A stretch of 64,000 nt of DNA from Valencia hispanica (Eukaryota; Chordata; Actinopteri; Cyprinodontiformes; Valenciidae): positions 16,086,239 to 16,150,238 of the forward strand of contig OY747715.1 in the NCBI GenBank assembly GCA_963556495.2, written 5' to 3'. The notes below the pieces were generated by a model. The model saw only the letters and a program-made list of their open reading frames with translations. It was not told the DNA's origin and did no database searches. Below, in pieces: positions 39,701-45,979 of the stretch (position 1 is its first letter; each line of letters opens with the position of its first letter). A program made the translations under genes and the position numbers.

Positions 39701-40127
39701 ATTAAAGAGCAAAATGTGGTTGCTAAGGAATGAAGAACCCATCACAGAGCGTGCAGCAGCAACCTCGCTCTACGCTAGCATTAGCATTTTAGCCAACAGT
39801 ACCAGCAGGCACAACACGTCTCCCACGTCTTCGTGGAGTTTGCCTCACTGAAGTTGAAATAACCAAATTACACGGACATATTGCGTGCAGTTTGCCCTTA
39901 ATTTAAAACATGTACTTCTCGAAAAGTGTTACGAGGCCAACACAACGAAGCCAAAATCAGAAATAACGTTAGCGTAGCGAACGTTACACACAAACATTGA
40001 CACGCTTAATTACCAGGAAAAAAAAGAAAACGTACCTAAAAGCTGGGTCCTCCTTGCTACATCTTGGTGGCGGTGACGACAGCGCATTTCTCTTGTTAAA
40101 AAGTTTCTGAAAAAGGGTCGGAGGCAT
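690..40127 (-). CDS. fnip1: Folliculin-interacting protein 1, complete 18-exon coding region
   Basis: FNIP1 binds folliculin (FLCN). The pair is a GAP for RagC/D at the lysosome, and FNIP1 also binds AMPK and HSP90 (family knowledge). Coding exons in order: 40127-40036, 26773-26644, 23315-23181, 22935-22835, 22454-22380, 22149-22058, 21196-21113, 17381-17310, 14611-14476, 12943-12742, 12459-12374, 8185-8039, 4569-4400, 3424-1795, 1670-1505, 1272-1072, 977-862, 768-690. All junctions are GT-AG and all phases agree, totalling 3714 nt or 1237 residues (human FNIP1 is about 1166). The protein starts [10 protein letters not shown] and ends [10 protein letters not shown], both family signatures. 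The exon with [10 protein letters not shown] and the stretch [11 protein letters not shown] favour FNIP1 over FNIP2, as does synteny with acsl6. The start is the first ATG of the open frame at 40125-40127. No frame break is seen. Confidence 0.95.
862..977 (-). CDS. fnip1: fnip1 coding exon 17
   Basis: Residues 1174-1212. Reads [19 protein letters not shown] and [12 protein letters not shown]. The donor is GTAAGC. Confidence 0.95.
1072..1272 (-). CDS. fnip1: fnip1 coding exon 16
   Basis: Residues 1107-1173, 67 whole codons. Reads [17 protein letters not shown] and [15 protein letters not shown], highly conserved in the C-terminal DENN module. The donor is GTATGT. Confidence 0.96.
1505..1670 (-). 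CDS. fnip1: fnip1 coding exon 15
   Basis: Residues 1051-1106. Contains [20 protein letters not shown] and [10 protein letters not shown], the start of the conserved C-terminal FNIP domain. The donor is GTAAAT. Confidence 0.95.
1795..3424 (-). CDS. fnip1: fnip1 coding exon 14, large central exon
   Basis: Residues 508-1051. It begins [18 protein letters not shown], then runs through a long low-complexity linker with an acidic run near residues 638-650. It carries [20 protein letters not shown], a cysteine-rich patch (RRCRCNS, ACCCRSC) near residue 965, and [15 protein letters not shown] near residue 1025, equivalent to the serine cluster reported as casein kinase 2 sites in mammalian FNIP1. 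The mammalian cysteine motif that normally follows the VLVT-like segment is not present here. The donor is GTAAAA. Confidence 0.96.
3425..4399 (-). other. fnip1 intron 13, unique sequence
   Basis: Intron between coding exons 13 and 14. No repeat, RNA gene or conserved block was recognised. Confidence 0.8.
4400..4569 (-). CDS. fnip1: fnip1 coding exon 13
   Basis: Residues 451-507. Contains [20 protein letters not shown] and [18 protein letters not shown], nearly invariant in vertebrate FNIP1. The donor is GTGAGA. Confidence 0.96.
5551..6910 (-). mobile_element. L2/CR1-clade LINE fragment, 5'-truncated and frame-broken
   Basis: Three minus-strand reading frames together spell the end of a reverse transcriptase. 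They are [17 protein letters not shown] at 6566-6811, [12 protein letters not shown] (the catalytic YxDD box) at 6303-6578, and [20 protein letters not shown] with LKPLHWLPV at 5970-6287. The frame changes between them, so it is inactive. The 3' end, near 5555, has a KpnI-like AAGCACCTTGAATT segment and a short TGCCTT repeat, as in fish L2 tails. It lies in fnip1 intron 12 in the same orientation as the gene. Confidence 0.85.
7300..7465 (+). repeat. Possible retroelement 3' tail (AATAAAGCTGATTCTGATT)
   Basis: The end AATAAAGCTGATTCTGATTC resembles the short tandem tails of fish non-LTR elements. The upstream boundary is unclear. A reverse-oriented tail of similar type (AGAATCAGAA...TTTATTGCC) occurs near 36790. 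Confidence 0.4.
8039..8185 (-). CDS. fnip1: fnip1 coding exon 12
   Basis: Residues 402-451. Contains [18 protein letters not shown] and EQASKNQ. The donor, GTTGAG, deviates from consensus but is required by the reading frame. Confidence 0.94.
8186..12373 (-). other. fnip1 intron 11, no genes recognised
   Basis: A 4.2-kb intron. It contains an AT-rich block at about 9140-9225 (repeated ATATAAA units) and simple A runs, but no TE boundary or coding exon that I could support. Confidence 0.75.
12374..12459 (-). CDS. fnip1: fnip1 coding exon 11
   Basis: Residues 374-402. Contains [20 protein letters not shown] then GLNEFR. The acceptor has an unusual CAAG end; phases on both sides agree. Confidence 0.93.
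12742..12943 (-). CDS. fnip1: fnip1 coding exon 10
   Basis: Residues 306-373. Contains [11 protein letters not shown] and [20 protein letters not shown], the core of the middle (DENN-like) FNIP region. The donor is GTACT. Confidence 0.96.
12944..14475 (-). other. fnip1 intron 9, no genes recognised
   Basis: A 1.5-kb intron. No repeat or structured RNA was recognised. Confidence 0.75.
14476..14611 (-). CDS. fnip1: fnip1 coding exon 9
   Basis: Residues 261-306. Contains [16 protein letters not shown] and [19 protein letters not shown]. The donor is GTGAG. Confidence 0.95.
15170..16419. mobile_element. Outer MITE with TTA target duplication (PIF/Harbinger-like)
   Basis: Terminal inverted repeats CCCCTGATTTCCACTGCATG (left) and CATGCAGTGGAAATTAGGGG (right) differ by one base. 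They are flanked by TTA at 15167-15169 and 16420-16422. A 3-bp TWA duplication is typical of PIF/Harbinger, so the superfamily is inferred from that alone. There is no transposase, and the length is inflated by an inner insertion. Confidence 0.72.
15219..15905. mobile_element. Inner MITE inserted in the 15170-16419 element
   Basis: Long inverted repeats starting CCCCTCCTTTCCACCGGACG extend about 47 bp with few mismatches: left 15219-15265, right 15859-15905. They are flanked by TGA at 15216-15218 and 15906-15908. The termini (CCCCT...TTTCCAC) resemble those of the outer element, suggesting a related family. It is CpG-rich compared with the intron. No transposase is present; the small reading frames over the arms are incidental. 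Confidence 0.7.
16749..16769 (+). repeat. Poly-G tract
   Basis: A run of about 18 consecutive G residues in fnip1 intron 8, able in principle to form G-quadruplex; on the transcribed sense RNA it is a C run. Confidence 0.85.
17310..17381 (-). CDS. fnip1: fnip1 coding exon 8
   Basis: Residues 237-260. Contains HPMDMPGR and [10 protein letters not shown], shared by FNIP1 and FNIP2. The donor is GTAGG. Confidence 0.92.
19661..20862 (+). mobile_element. hAT transposon deletion derivative with 8-bp TSD
   Basis: The termini TAGGGATGGGCAT and TGCCCATCCCTA are near-perfect inverted repeats. They are flanked by the identical 8-mer GTGTGAAC at 19653-19660 and 20863-20870, diagnostic of the hAT superfamily. 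Subterminal ATCGATTAA-type repeats lie just inside. A plus-strand frame at 20093-20332 reads [20 protein letters not shown], matching the hAT C-terminal dimerisation domain, then shifts frame; LIFLNKN is recoverable after it in another frame. At 1.2 kb it is internally deleted and cannot encode a full transposase. Confidence 0.88.
20093..20332 (+). pseudogene. hAT transposase C-terminal fragment
   Basis: A 79-codon frame inside the hAT derivative. The DWWKV...LAKLARRY block is the conserved hAT dimerisation region. The sequence downstream (usually a VPSERVFS-like motif) is frame-shifted and degraded, and the upstream catalytic and zinc-finger parts are deleted. Confidence 0.75.
21113..21196 (-). 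CDS. fnip1: fnip1 coding exon 7 (FNIP1-type)
   Basis: Residues 209-236. Contains [20 protein letters not shown] and SASFFSG. This segment is characteristic of FNIP1 rather than FNIP2 and is one reason for the paralogue call. The donor GTTGGC is weak. Confidence 0.92.
22058..22149 (-). CDS. fnip1: fnip1 coding exon 6
   Basis: Residues 178-208. Reads [18 protein letters not shown] and then SSLLGSI. The acceptor is CTGCAG and the donor GTAACC. Confidence 0.93.
22380..22454 (-). CDS. fnip1: fnip1 coding exon 5
   Basis: Residues 153-178. Contains [16 protein letters not shown], which matches both FNIP paralogues. The donor is GTAAGC. Confidence 0.94.
22835..22935 (-). CDS. fnip1: fnip1 coding exon 4
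   Basis: Residues 120-152. Contains [20 protein letters not shown], one of the most conserved FNIP blocks. The acceptor is TTTTCAG and the donor GTAAGA. Confidence 0.95.
23181..23315 (-). CDS. fnip1: fnip1 coding exon 3
   Basis: Residues 75-119, 45 whole codons. Contains [13 protein letters not shown] followed by a serine-rich loop ([11 protein letters not shown]), as in vertebrate FNIP proteins. The donor is GTAATG. Confidence 0.93.
23316..26643 (-). other. fnip1 intron 2, no genes recognised
   Basis: A 3.3-kb intron. It carries a short TG repeat near 23760-23785; otherwise no supported element or exon. Confidence 0.75.
26644..26773 (-). CDS. fnip1: fnip1 coding exon 2
   Basis: Residues 31-74. 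Contains [20 protein letters not shown], the start of the conserved N-terminal (longin-like) FNIP domain. The acceptor is TTTAG and the donor GTGAG. It follows a 13.3-kb first intron. Confidence 0.95.
28478..29309 (-). mobile_element. Tc1-like transposon, internally deleted, with long inverted repeats
   Basis: The ends CAGTGGCTTGCAAAAGTATT and its inverse at 29290-29309 lie at TA dinucleotides (28476-28477, 29310-29311). The inverted repeats continue for about 150 bp, including ACTTTTCCACATTTTGTCAC. A minus-strand frame at 28619-29035 encodes the transposase N-terminus. Full-length relatives are near 1.6 kb, so about half, including the DDE catalytic domain, is missing. Confidence 0.92.
28619..29035 (-). 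pseudogene. Tc1-type transposase, N-terminal DNA-binding domain only
   Basis: A 138-codon open frame. It shows two helix-turn-helix regions ([36 protein letters not shown]), the GRPPKLT AT-hook-like linker and the second HTH (RAALIRNA-like, [10 protein letters not shown]). It then runs out into inverted-repeat sequence. There are no DDE residues, so no transposase activity is expected; DNA binding could in principle persist. The first residues may begin at an internal ATG (M-K-S-K-E-H). Confidence 0.85.
36785..36960 (-). repeat. Possible non-LTR retroelement 3' tail
   Basis: ATTCAGAATCAGAAAGGGTT then TTATTGCCAAATGTTG, a tail-like segment resembling common fish LINE-derived sequence read on the minus strand. 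No coding part is attached. Confidence 0.4.
37895..38318. mobile_element. MITE with TTAA target duplication (Kolobok-like)
   Basis: The termini AGAGGCTATATGCAAC and (inverted) AGGGGCTATATGCAAT are flanked by TTAA at 37891-37894 and 38319-38322. TTAA duplication with purine-G ends fits Kolobok better than piggyBac, but this is inferred. It is 424 bp with no transposase; plus-strand frames across it are incidental. Confidence 0.7.
40036..40127 (-). CDS. fnip1: fnip1 coding exon 1
   Basis: Residues 1-30 plus two bases. It reads [13 protein letters not shown] and ends DPAF with a split serine; the donor on the minus strand is GTACG. The frame stays open upstream but has no other in-frame ATG, which supports this start. 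Confidence 0.93.
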
Positions 40128-40168
40128 TTTGTACCAAAAATTAATTCGGTACACGCTTTCTTTTGTTT

Positions 40169-40225
40169 TCACATCCAGGAGTGAGTCTCGATCCTTGTAA
40201 CTGTCTCCATGGGTGTCACAGTCAT
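40169..40225 (-). other. Upstream ORF in fnip1 5' leader, 18 codons
   Basis: An ATG at 40223-40225 and a second in-frame ATG at 40208-40210 open a short frame. It ends in TGA at 40169-40171, 41 bp before the fnip1 ATG and out of frame with it. It is only relevant if transcription starts above 40225, which cannot be seen. Confidence 0.45.
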
Positions 40226-40345
40226 ATGACAGGAATTAGTCACAGGGACTGCTTGGTAACCTGCTTCTTTTTTTCGATTGGCCAGGCGCTTACGCGGCTG
40301 TTGAGACGGACTTACGGGATTGGCTGATATTTTTGGTGAAGTTAC

Positions 40346-40351
40346 CACGTG
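40346..40351. promoter_or_regulatory. CACGTG E-box in palindrome ACCACGTGGT
   Basis: A perfect E-box core 219 bp upstream of the fnip1 ATG, inside a 10-bp palindrome. MiT/TFE factors (TFEB/TFE3) bind related CLEAR boxes, and genes of the folliculin module are among their known targets; regulation here is inferred. Confidence 0.5.
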
Positions 40352-40675
40352 GTAAGTATGTTAGTCGTGTTGATGTTTTGTCGGGAATCGTGTTGGCGTG
40401 AAATTTTATACGCAGAAATCGTTTAAATTCGGCTTCTGATCAACTGGTAGCACAAGGGCAGTTATCCAATAAATATGTGAACATTAAAATTGAGTTAAAA
40501 ATACGGAAATAAATCAAGAAAAAAGTGAGTAAATACCCTTTTTTTCTCCGGGTACTTCAAAATCTTTATTCAAGATATTTTCTAACTTTCATATCAAAAA
40601 TTTTGAAAGCTGACACGCTTATACAGACAAATTCAATGACAATCTGACATACATGTTGCATATTTAAATTATACA

Positions 40676-40681
40676 TTTATT
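40676..40681 (-). terminator. Candidate meikin poly(A) signal AATAAA
   Basis: A canonical hexamer on the minus strand, 651 bp past the meikin stop, followed by T-rich/A-rich sequence. It would place the meikin 3' end about 530 bp from the fnip1 start codon. Confidence 0.45.
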
Positions 40682-41332
40682 TTTTCCTTTCTTTAAACCC
40701 AAAGCAGCAAAAGTATACATATACATAACACAGAAAAAGAACAAATACAAACATATATAAATGTTTTTCTTTTTATGCAAAAAGTAATTGATACATGTAT
40801 ATTCATAAAGGGTCATTAAGTATACACATGTGCCATCTAGTGGCCATTTTTTGGTGTGCACATTTTAATTGGATTTTAGCTAAATGGAAAAGTTAAGCAT
40901 CAGCTGGACATTTGATTCAACAAACAAAATAGAAATATAGTACATTAAATCTGTATATTTGTTTGAGACACTGTTAACAATCACTACCACAAACAGAATA
41001 AAAAATATGTTAAAAAACAAACACAAAAAGTGGTTTGTTCCAGATAGTGAGAAATTATAATAAGGTGTGATAAAAGTAAAGAAAAACATTTAACAGTTAA
41101 AGAAAGTTCAACTCTTACTTAGATCATATTCAAGTACAAAGATAAATTGGAGACTGCTGTATTTTCAATAGTTTTTCCTCTATAAATATTACACTGTGAA
41201 GCTGATTATACATCCATATATCTAGGTTTGTGTTTCATCCATCCATCCAACTCTGCATCCTTCACAGCTCCCTTCCTATCATTACCTTTTACATTCTCAC
41301 TTAAATAACTCAGACTTAACAGCAGCTTAACT

Positions 41333-41698
41333 CTAGGCTTGCATGCCTGATTTGAAAGGAAAGAAAACAGCCCTTTTGAGTTTGACACATCTTTCTCTCA
41401 TTTCTTGAAAAAACGCTTCTCCTTCGCCATCATTCACAAAGTTAAAGAACATTGCTTTTTCAGAATATGTTTTCACAGGTCTTTTTAGGGTCACAGCAAG
41501 AGGTAATGATTCATCGTTAAAGCTCATCACAGTTGTTGTGGGTGTCAGGGGATGATGCTTTATTTTTTGGGGAATGCTTGAGGAAATGCTGGTGTTTTTG
41601 CCACTTATTGTAGAGCATGTGATGTCACTGGCTCTTTGAATCTCAGTTGTGATGGGGCTTTTGAACCAAACCTTCTTTCTATAGGAAATTGGCTTTCT
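41333..41698 (-). CDS. meikin: meikin coding exon 7 with stop codon
   Basis: Residues 219-339. Reads RKPISYRKKVWFKSPITTEI at the start and EAFFQEMRERCVKLKRAVFF near the end; stop TAG at 41333-41335. The acceptor must be the AG two bases after CAG (CAGAG); using the first AG would give an early stop. Confidence 0.75.
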   Translation of the reverse strand, partial: RKPISYRKKVWFKSPITTEIQRASDITCSTISGKNTSISSSIPQKIKHHPLTPTTTVMSFNDESLPLAVTLKRPVKTYSEKAMFFNFVNDGEGEAFFQEMRERCVKLKRAVFFPFKSGMQA

Positions 41699-44600
41699 CT
41701 CTGATAGCTAGTGAGATGATTTATATTTGAACATGTCAAGGAATCATATCCATTTTAAATATGTAAAATATGTAAAAATTACCTGTAGTGGGGTTTTTCT
41801 CTCAAAGGCTTGATCTGCAAATAAAATTAAAAAAATTAGATAATGCACTATTAGATAAAAGTGTGTCTCATCACATTTGACATGTTACCTGATTTACATG
41901 AGCTTATGTCTGTTTTACTTTCATCTTCAGGATTTTTGTGGTGGCTTAATAGAGAAAGATTAAAGGGTTAGCTCTCATGAATCATGAGACTTTAAAAAAA
42001 AAACAGGAAAAAAATACAATACATTGTAATTGGACAATTTCCCCTCAGTCAAGTCTGATCAGTGATTGGCACATCAAATACAAAAATGTTGTCTATAACT
42101 GTATTTAACACCAGAATGTACTTTGATGCATCGTTTTTGCATTTACTAAAATTTAGATAAAAGTTGGAGTCTCATGCTTTTAATGCATTAACTGGAATAA
42201 TCTTGTACTCTAGCCATTTGCTGTTGGGTTCAAAATTACTACCTGATAAAAGACAAAAAATAATGTCAATTCTCAAAGAAAATCCTTAAATCAGTATTGG
42301 TCAGGTAAAACCCAAATTTTAAATATCTATTTAAGAAGTTTACTTAAAATAAAACACGTACCTGATCTCACTCTTTTGTTCAGCTAGAATTGTGGAAGCA
42401 TCTGCAAAAACGAAGGTAGCTGGAAATCAGAATATGCTCTTTTCCATGAGACTATCAAATAACCTCAGTTTCATTTCCGTTTTCACAACTGTGACTATAA
42501 CTTTTTTGTACTGTTAGGAGAGTGTCAACACTTGTCTTTCAGGAATCACCTATGATAGTAGAAAGGTTGGGTGGATTATGTGTGTGAATATTCTCCGCAT
42601 AGCTGTCTTCCAACAAGGTGGAATTTTTCACATGAAGATGGAGACCCAGCAGCTCCTCCTTATTGGGAAGAGTCATTATGTCCACTGTTTTGACAAGACA
42701 AACAAAGACAAAAATATTATTCAGGATTACATTGTTTCATCATGTTGGATACCTTACCTTGCAGACGTACCAGTATTCAACCTAAACAGTTCCATTGTTG
42801 CTGTATGTCTGGGGTTATTCTGTTGGAAGGTGAACCTATGCCCCAGTCTCAAGTCTTTTGAGTCTAAAGTCTACGTCTAACAGGTTTTCTTCCAGGTTTC
42901 CCCTGTATTCCATTCATCCCCATGGAGGTGGCAGCATGTTGCAAAAGTTATGTTTTGTTCTCATCTGAAAAGAGCACCTTCTTCCTCTACTTGGGCTAGG
43001 AAAGTATCAGTTTAAGTTGACGTATGTGTCTTGATGGGTTTGCAGCTGTCCCATGCGCTTTCCATTTTTACACAATGGATGTTCAGTGAGACGTTTCAAG
43101 CTTTACATATTGTTTTAACTCCCAAACTGGCTATAAGGTTCTCCACTACCTTATCTAAAATCTGTCTGCATCTGTTTGTTCATTTATGTTCTTTATCAAA
43201 CCCATGACGTCTCCACGTAAACCAGATGTATTTTCTCTGAGATTAAATCACATTCATGTTTTTTTTTTTTATTTGTCTGTTTACAAATTTGGTGACTTCT
43301 GAAGACAATTTATTTGTTCTAGATTTTATTTGGAGTATAAGAGTACTTTCAAGAGTACAGTCCCAAACTTTTCAGACTATGTTTGTAAAAAAGATAGAAA
43401 AAAAGGATAATGTTCCTTCCACATCACAATCATGACCTACTTTCTTTTGGTTCTTCTCATAAAATAAAATACAGGCTCAGTTTGTAATGTGACTAAAATA
43501 TAAAAATGTTCATGGTGTTCTTTTGCAAACCACTGTATAAAACATACCACTCATTTCCTTTCTGAAGATCTCTGGGGAGGCAAAGCTGCTAAGGGTTGTT
43601 GAGGCAGAAGAGTAAATGTGATCACCATCATCATCATCATCATCATAATCATCATCCTCCTCCTCCTCCTCCTCAGAGTTTAAAGTGGAGTCTGCTTCCA
43701 TGATGCAAGACGCCCCGCTCTCTGGAGTATCATCACATTTTAAGACCTCTGGAATGAGTGTGAGCTGAACTGTTGGGTAAGCTTCTTCTGACAATTTTTG
43801 GTGGCCAGCAACTTTGACAACCGGTGTAACACATGAAGCAGGTTGGCTTCTTCTGTTTTCAGTAAATCCAGAACTGCTTAATGACGACACAGAAGAGCTA
43901 ACCTGTGAATGTAAAATTAATCAAGCTTGAGAAGGAGCAGCAGTTTTAGTCGCACCACAACCGTTAAAACAGTAAAATGCAAAATAAAATTGGATTATTA
44001 ACACTAATTTGAAAGTTCAGATAAAAAAAGTGTGTCTTGTTCACAAATCAACAGAAAACTTATAATTTTTAAAAGTTGGAATTACTCTCACTATGCTTAC
44101 TGGTTTGACTGTGGATTCATTTATTTCTTCTTCCTCCGGCTTTTCTGGTAATGGTTCATAGCGTCTGCTGCTCAGAAGTTTCTTATATCCTGAAGGTTTA
44201 GAAGTGGGAGAGTCGTATTAAACTGACTATAATGTACAATATTCTGCCTACCCTGAAAGGACGCTTTGTGACTACTTTTAATCAGCTCTAGCTCAAAAAT
44301 CATACTTAGAATGGTCAAATGTTGACTGAATTAAGTATCTGCCTTCTCAGATTTGTGAAAACAGACAAAAACAATTTCCTTTTTTTTTGAATTGGTGAAA
44401 ACACAAAGTTGGCTTTTTTTTGCTATTTAGCCTTTTTAGATCAAGCTGATCTTAAAACCAAAATAATTTGGGAGGCAGAAATTGGATTTGAATGTATTTT
44501 TGGAACCTGGACCACTGCAGTCAATCTGGGGTTTAACAGACAGACATTAAGTAAAACATTATTTATATAACACCTTTTAAGACACACAAAAATAATAACA

Positions 44601-45948
44601 CAAATAATAAGACATCCCAAGAGTCAATAATTTATTTAAAAAAAAATAGTATGATAAACTGGCATCACAGTCCACTGATCTCAAGTCCAAAGGAAGAGAA
44701 GTCTTGTGTCTGGGAGTCGGAATAAACATTAAAATCAAATTCAAATAAAAAAATACTTACAGAATTTGTATGTTTTTTATCATAAATATTATTTTATTTA
44801 TAAATTTTATAAATAAAACATATAGCTTAGTCTGGTCTAAATCGGACTGGTTTATCTTGAGGCTTACACAGTCAACGAGAACAGTTTTCTCAGGGCTGCT
44901 AAAGAATAGGCTACATTAATCTGTTCTAGCAGCTTCCTAAAAAGCACATATTGGGATTTGTAAAGCTTGAACTAAAAAATATTAGAGTTCAAAAAAGCTG
45001 TCTTGGTTAATTTTTATCATCTGACTACCTTAATTTATATAGAGTTCAAAACCCATTATACTATACCAGTGGCGGCTGGTGAAAAATATTATTGGTGGGG
45101 CTGTGCTTTTTTTCTTCTTTTTTTAAATCAAACTTGTGCTTTCTGAGCTTTGTGCCCAACTCCACTATTTCCTGAACTAAGTACAGCTCTTTTATTTCCC
45201 GTCTTACATCATTGGACAAACTGATTAATCCAGGTGTGTCTGACCATTGTTGTTGTTACTACTGAGGTCAGACACACCTGGATTGATCAGTTTGTCCAAT
45301 ACAGACAGGAAATAAAAGGGCTGTACTTAGTTCAGTAAGTAGTGGAGCTGTGCATATAGCTCATCAAGTCATTTTCAATAATCATCCCAAAACAATTGAA
45401 CATAAACGGCTGGATACCAGTAGGCTCCTATGTGAAATACAGATTATTTTAATGCCAATATTAACAACTTGAGGCATTCTTATTTTAAACATAAATACAA
45501 TATTGCACAAACAAGTTTAGAACCAAACTGTAAACAAATAACTTATTAGGTTTACACAAAAATTTTTACACACAAAGCTCACAGCAGAGCCCCCTTGTGG
45601 CAGAGAAATCACACTGCCAATGTCACCACCAGATATCTTGCCCGTCCCCGTCCTCACAACAGCCTTGGGGCGATTTCTCTATAGCCCTTCATGGGTCCGA
45701 ATCAACGACGCTGATTGGATAAATTCCTGTTGCTATGTGTGGATTTGTTATCAGTAATTGGCTGGCTGCTGCACTGCTTGGGGCGATCTTGCTGTCGCCC
45801 CAGCTGCGGGAGCTTTTTCTCCGAAAATGATATATATTTTTTATATATGATACTTTGTTACGAATTTAAACTCACAATTAACTTAGAATATGTGATTATT
45901 GTTAATTTGAAAAAAATAAAAATAAATCAAAAACACTTGGGAAACACT

Positions 45949-45979
<31 letters not shown>

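Larger units (their letters stand above)
26774..40035 (-). other. fnip1 intron 1 (13.3 kb)
   Basis: It contains the Tc1-like element at 28478-29309, a possible LINE tail at about 36785-36960, the TTAA-flanked MITE at 37895-38318 and a possible MITE scrap at about 27245-27360 (CAATATATCATGAATATATC). Stretches 29312-36780 and 38325-40035 show no coding exon or repeat I could support. Confidence 0.75.
40128..40650 (-). promoter_or_regulatory. fnip1 5' region and promoter
   Basis: The gap between the fnip1 start codon and the inferred meikin 3' end is only about 0.5 kb, so it must hold the fnip1 5'UTR and core promoter. Two inverted CCAAT boxes (ATTGGCC near 40277, ATTGGCT near 40320), CpG-rich sequence at 40260-40400 and a CACGTG box are visible. 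No TATA box was identified. Confidence 0.6.

Noticed and set aside
40125..40172. N-terminal extension of fnip1 upstream of MPPTLF
   Set aside because: The frame is open but the upstream start would be GTG, not ATG; family proteins begin at the [10 protein letters not shown] methionine.
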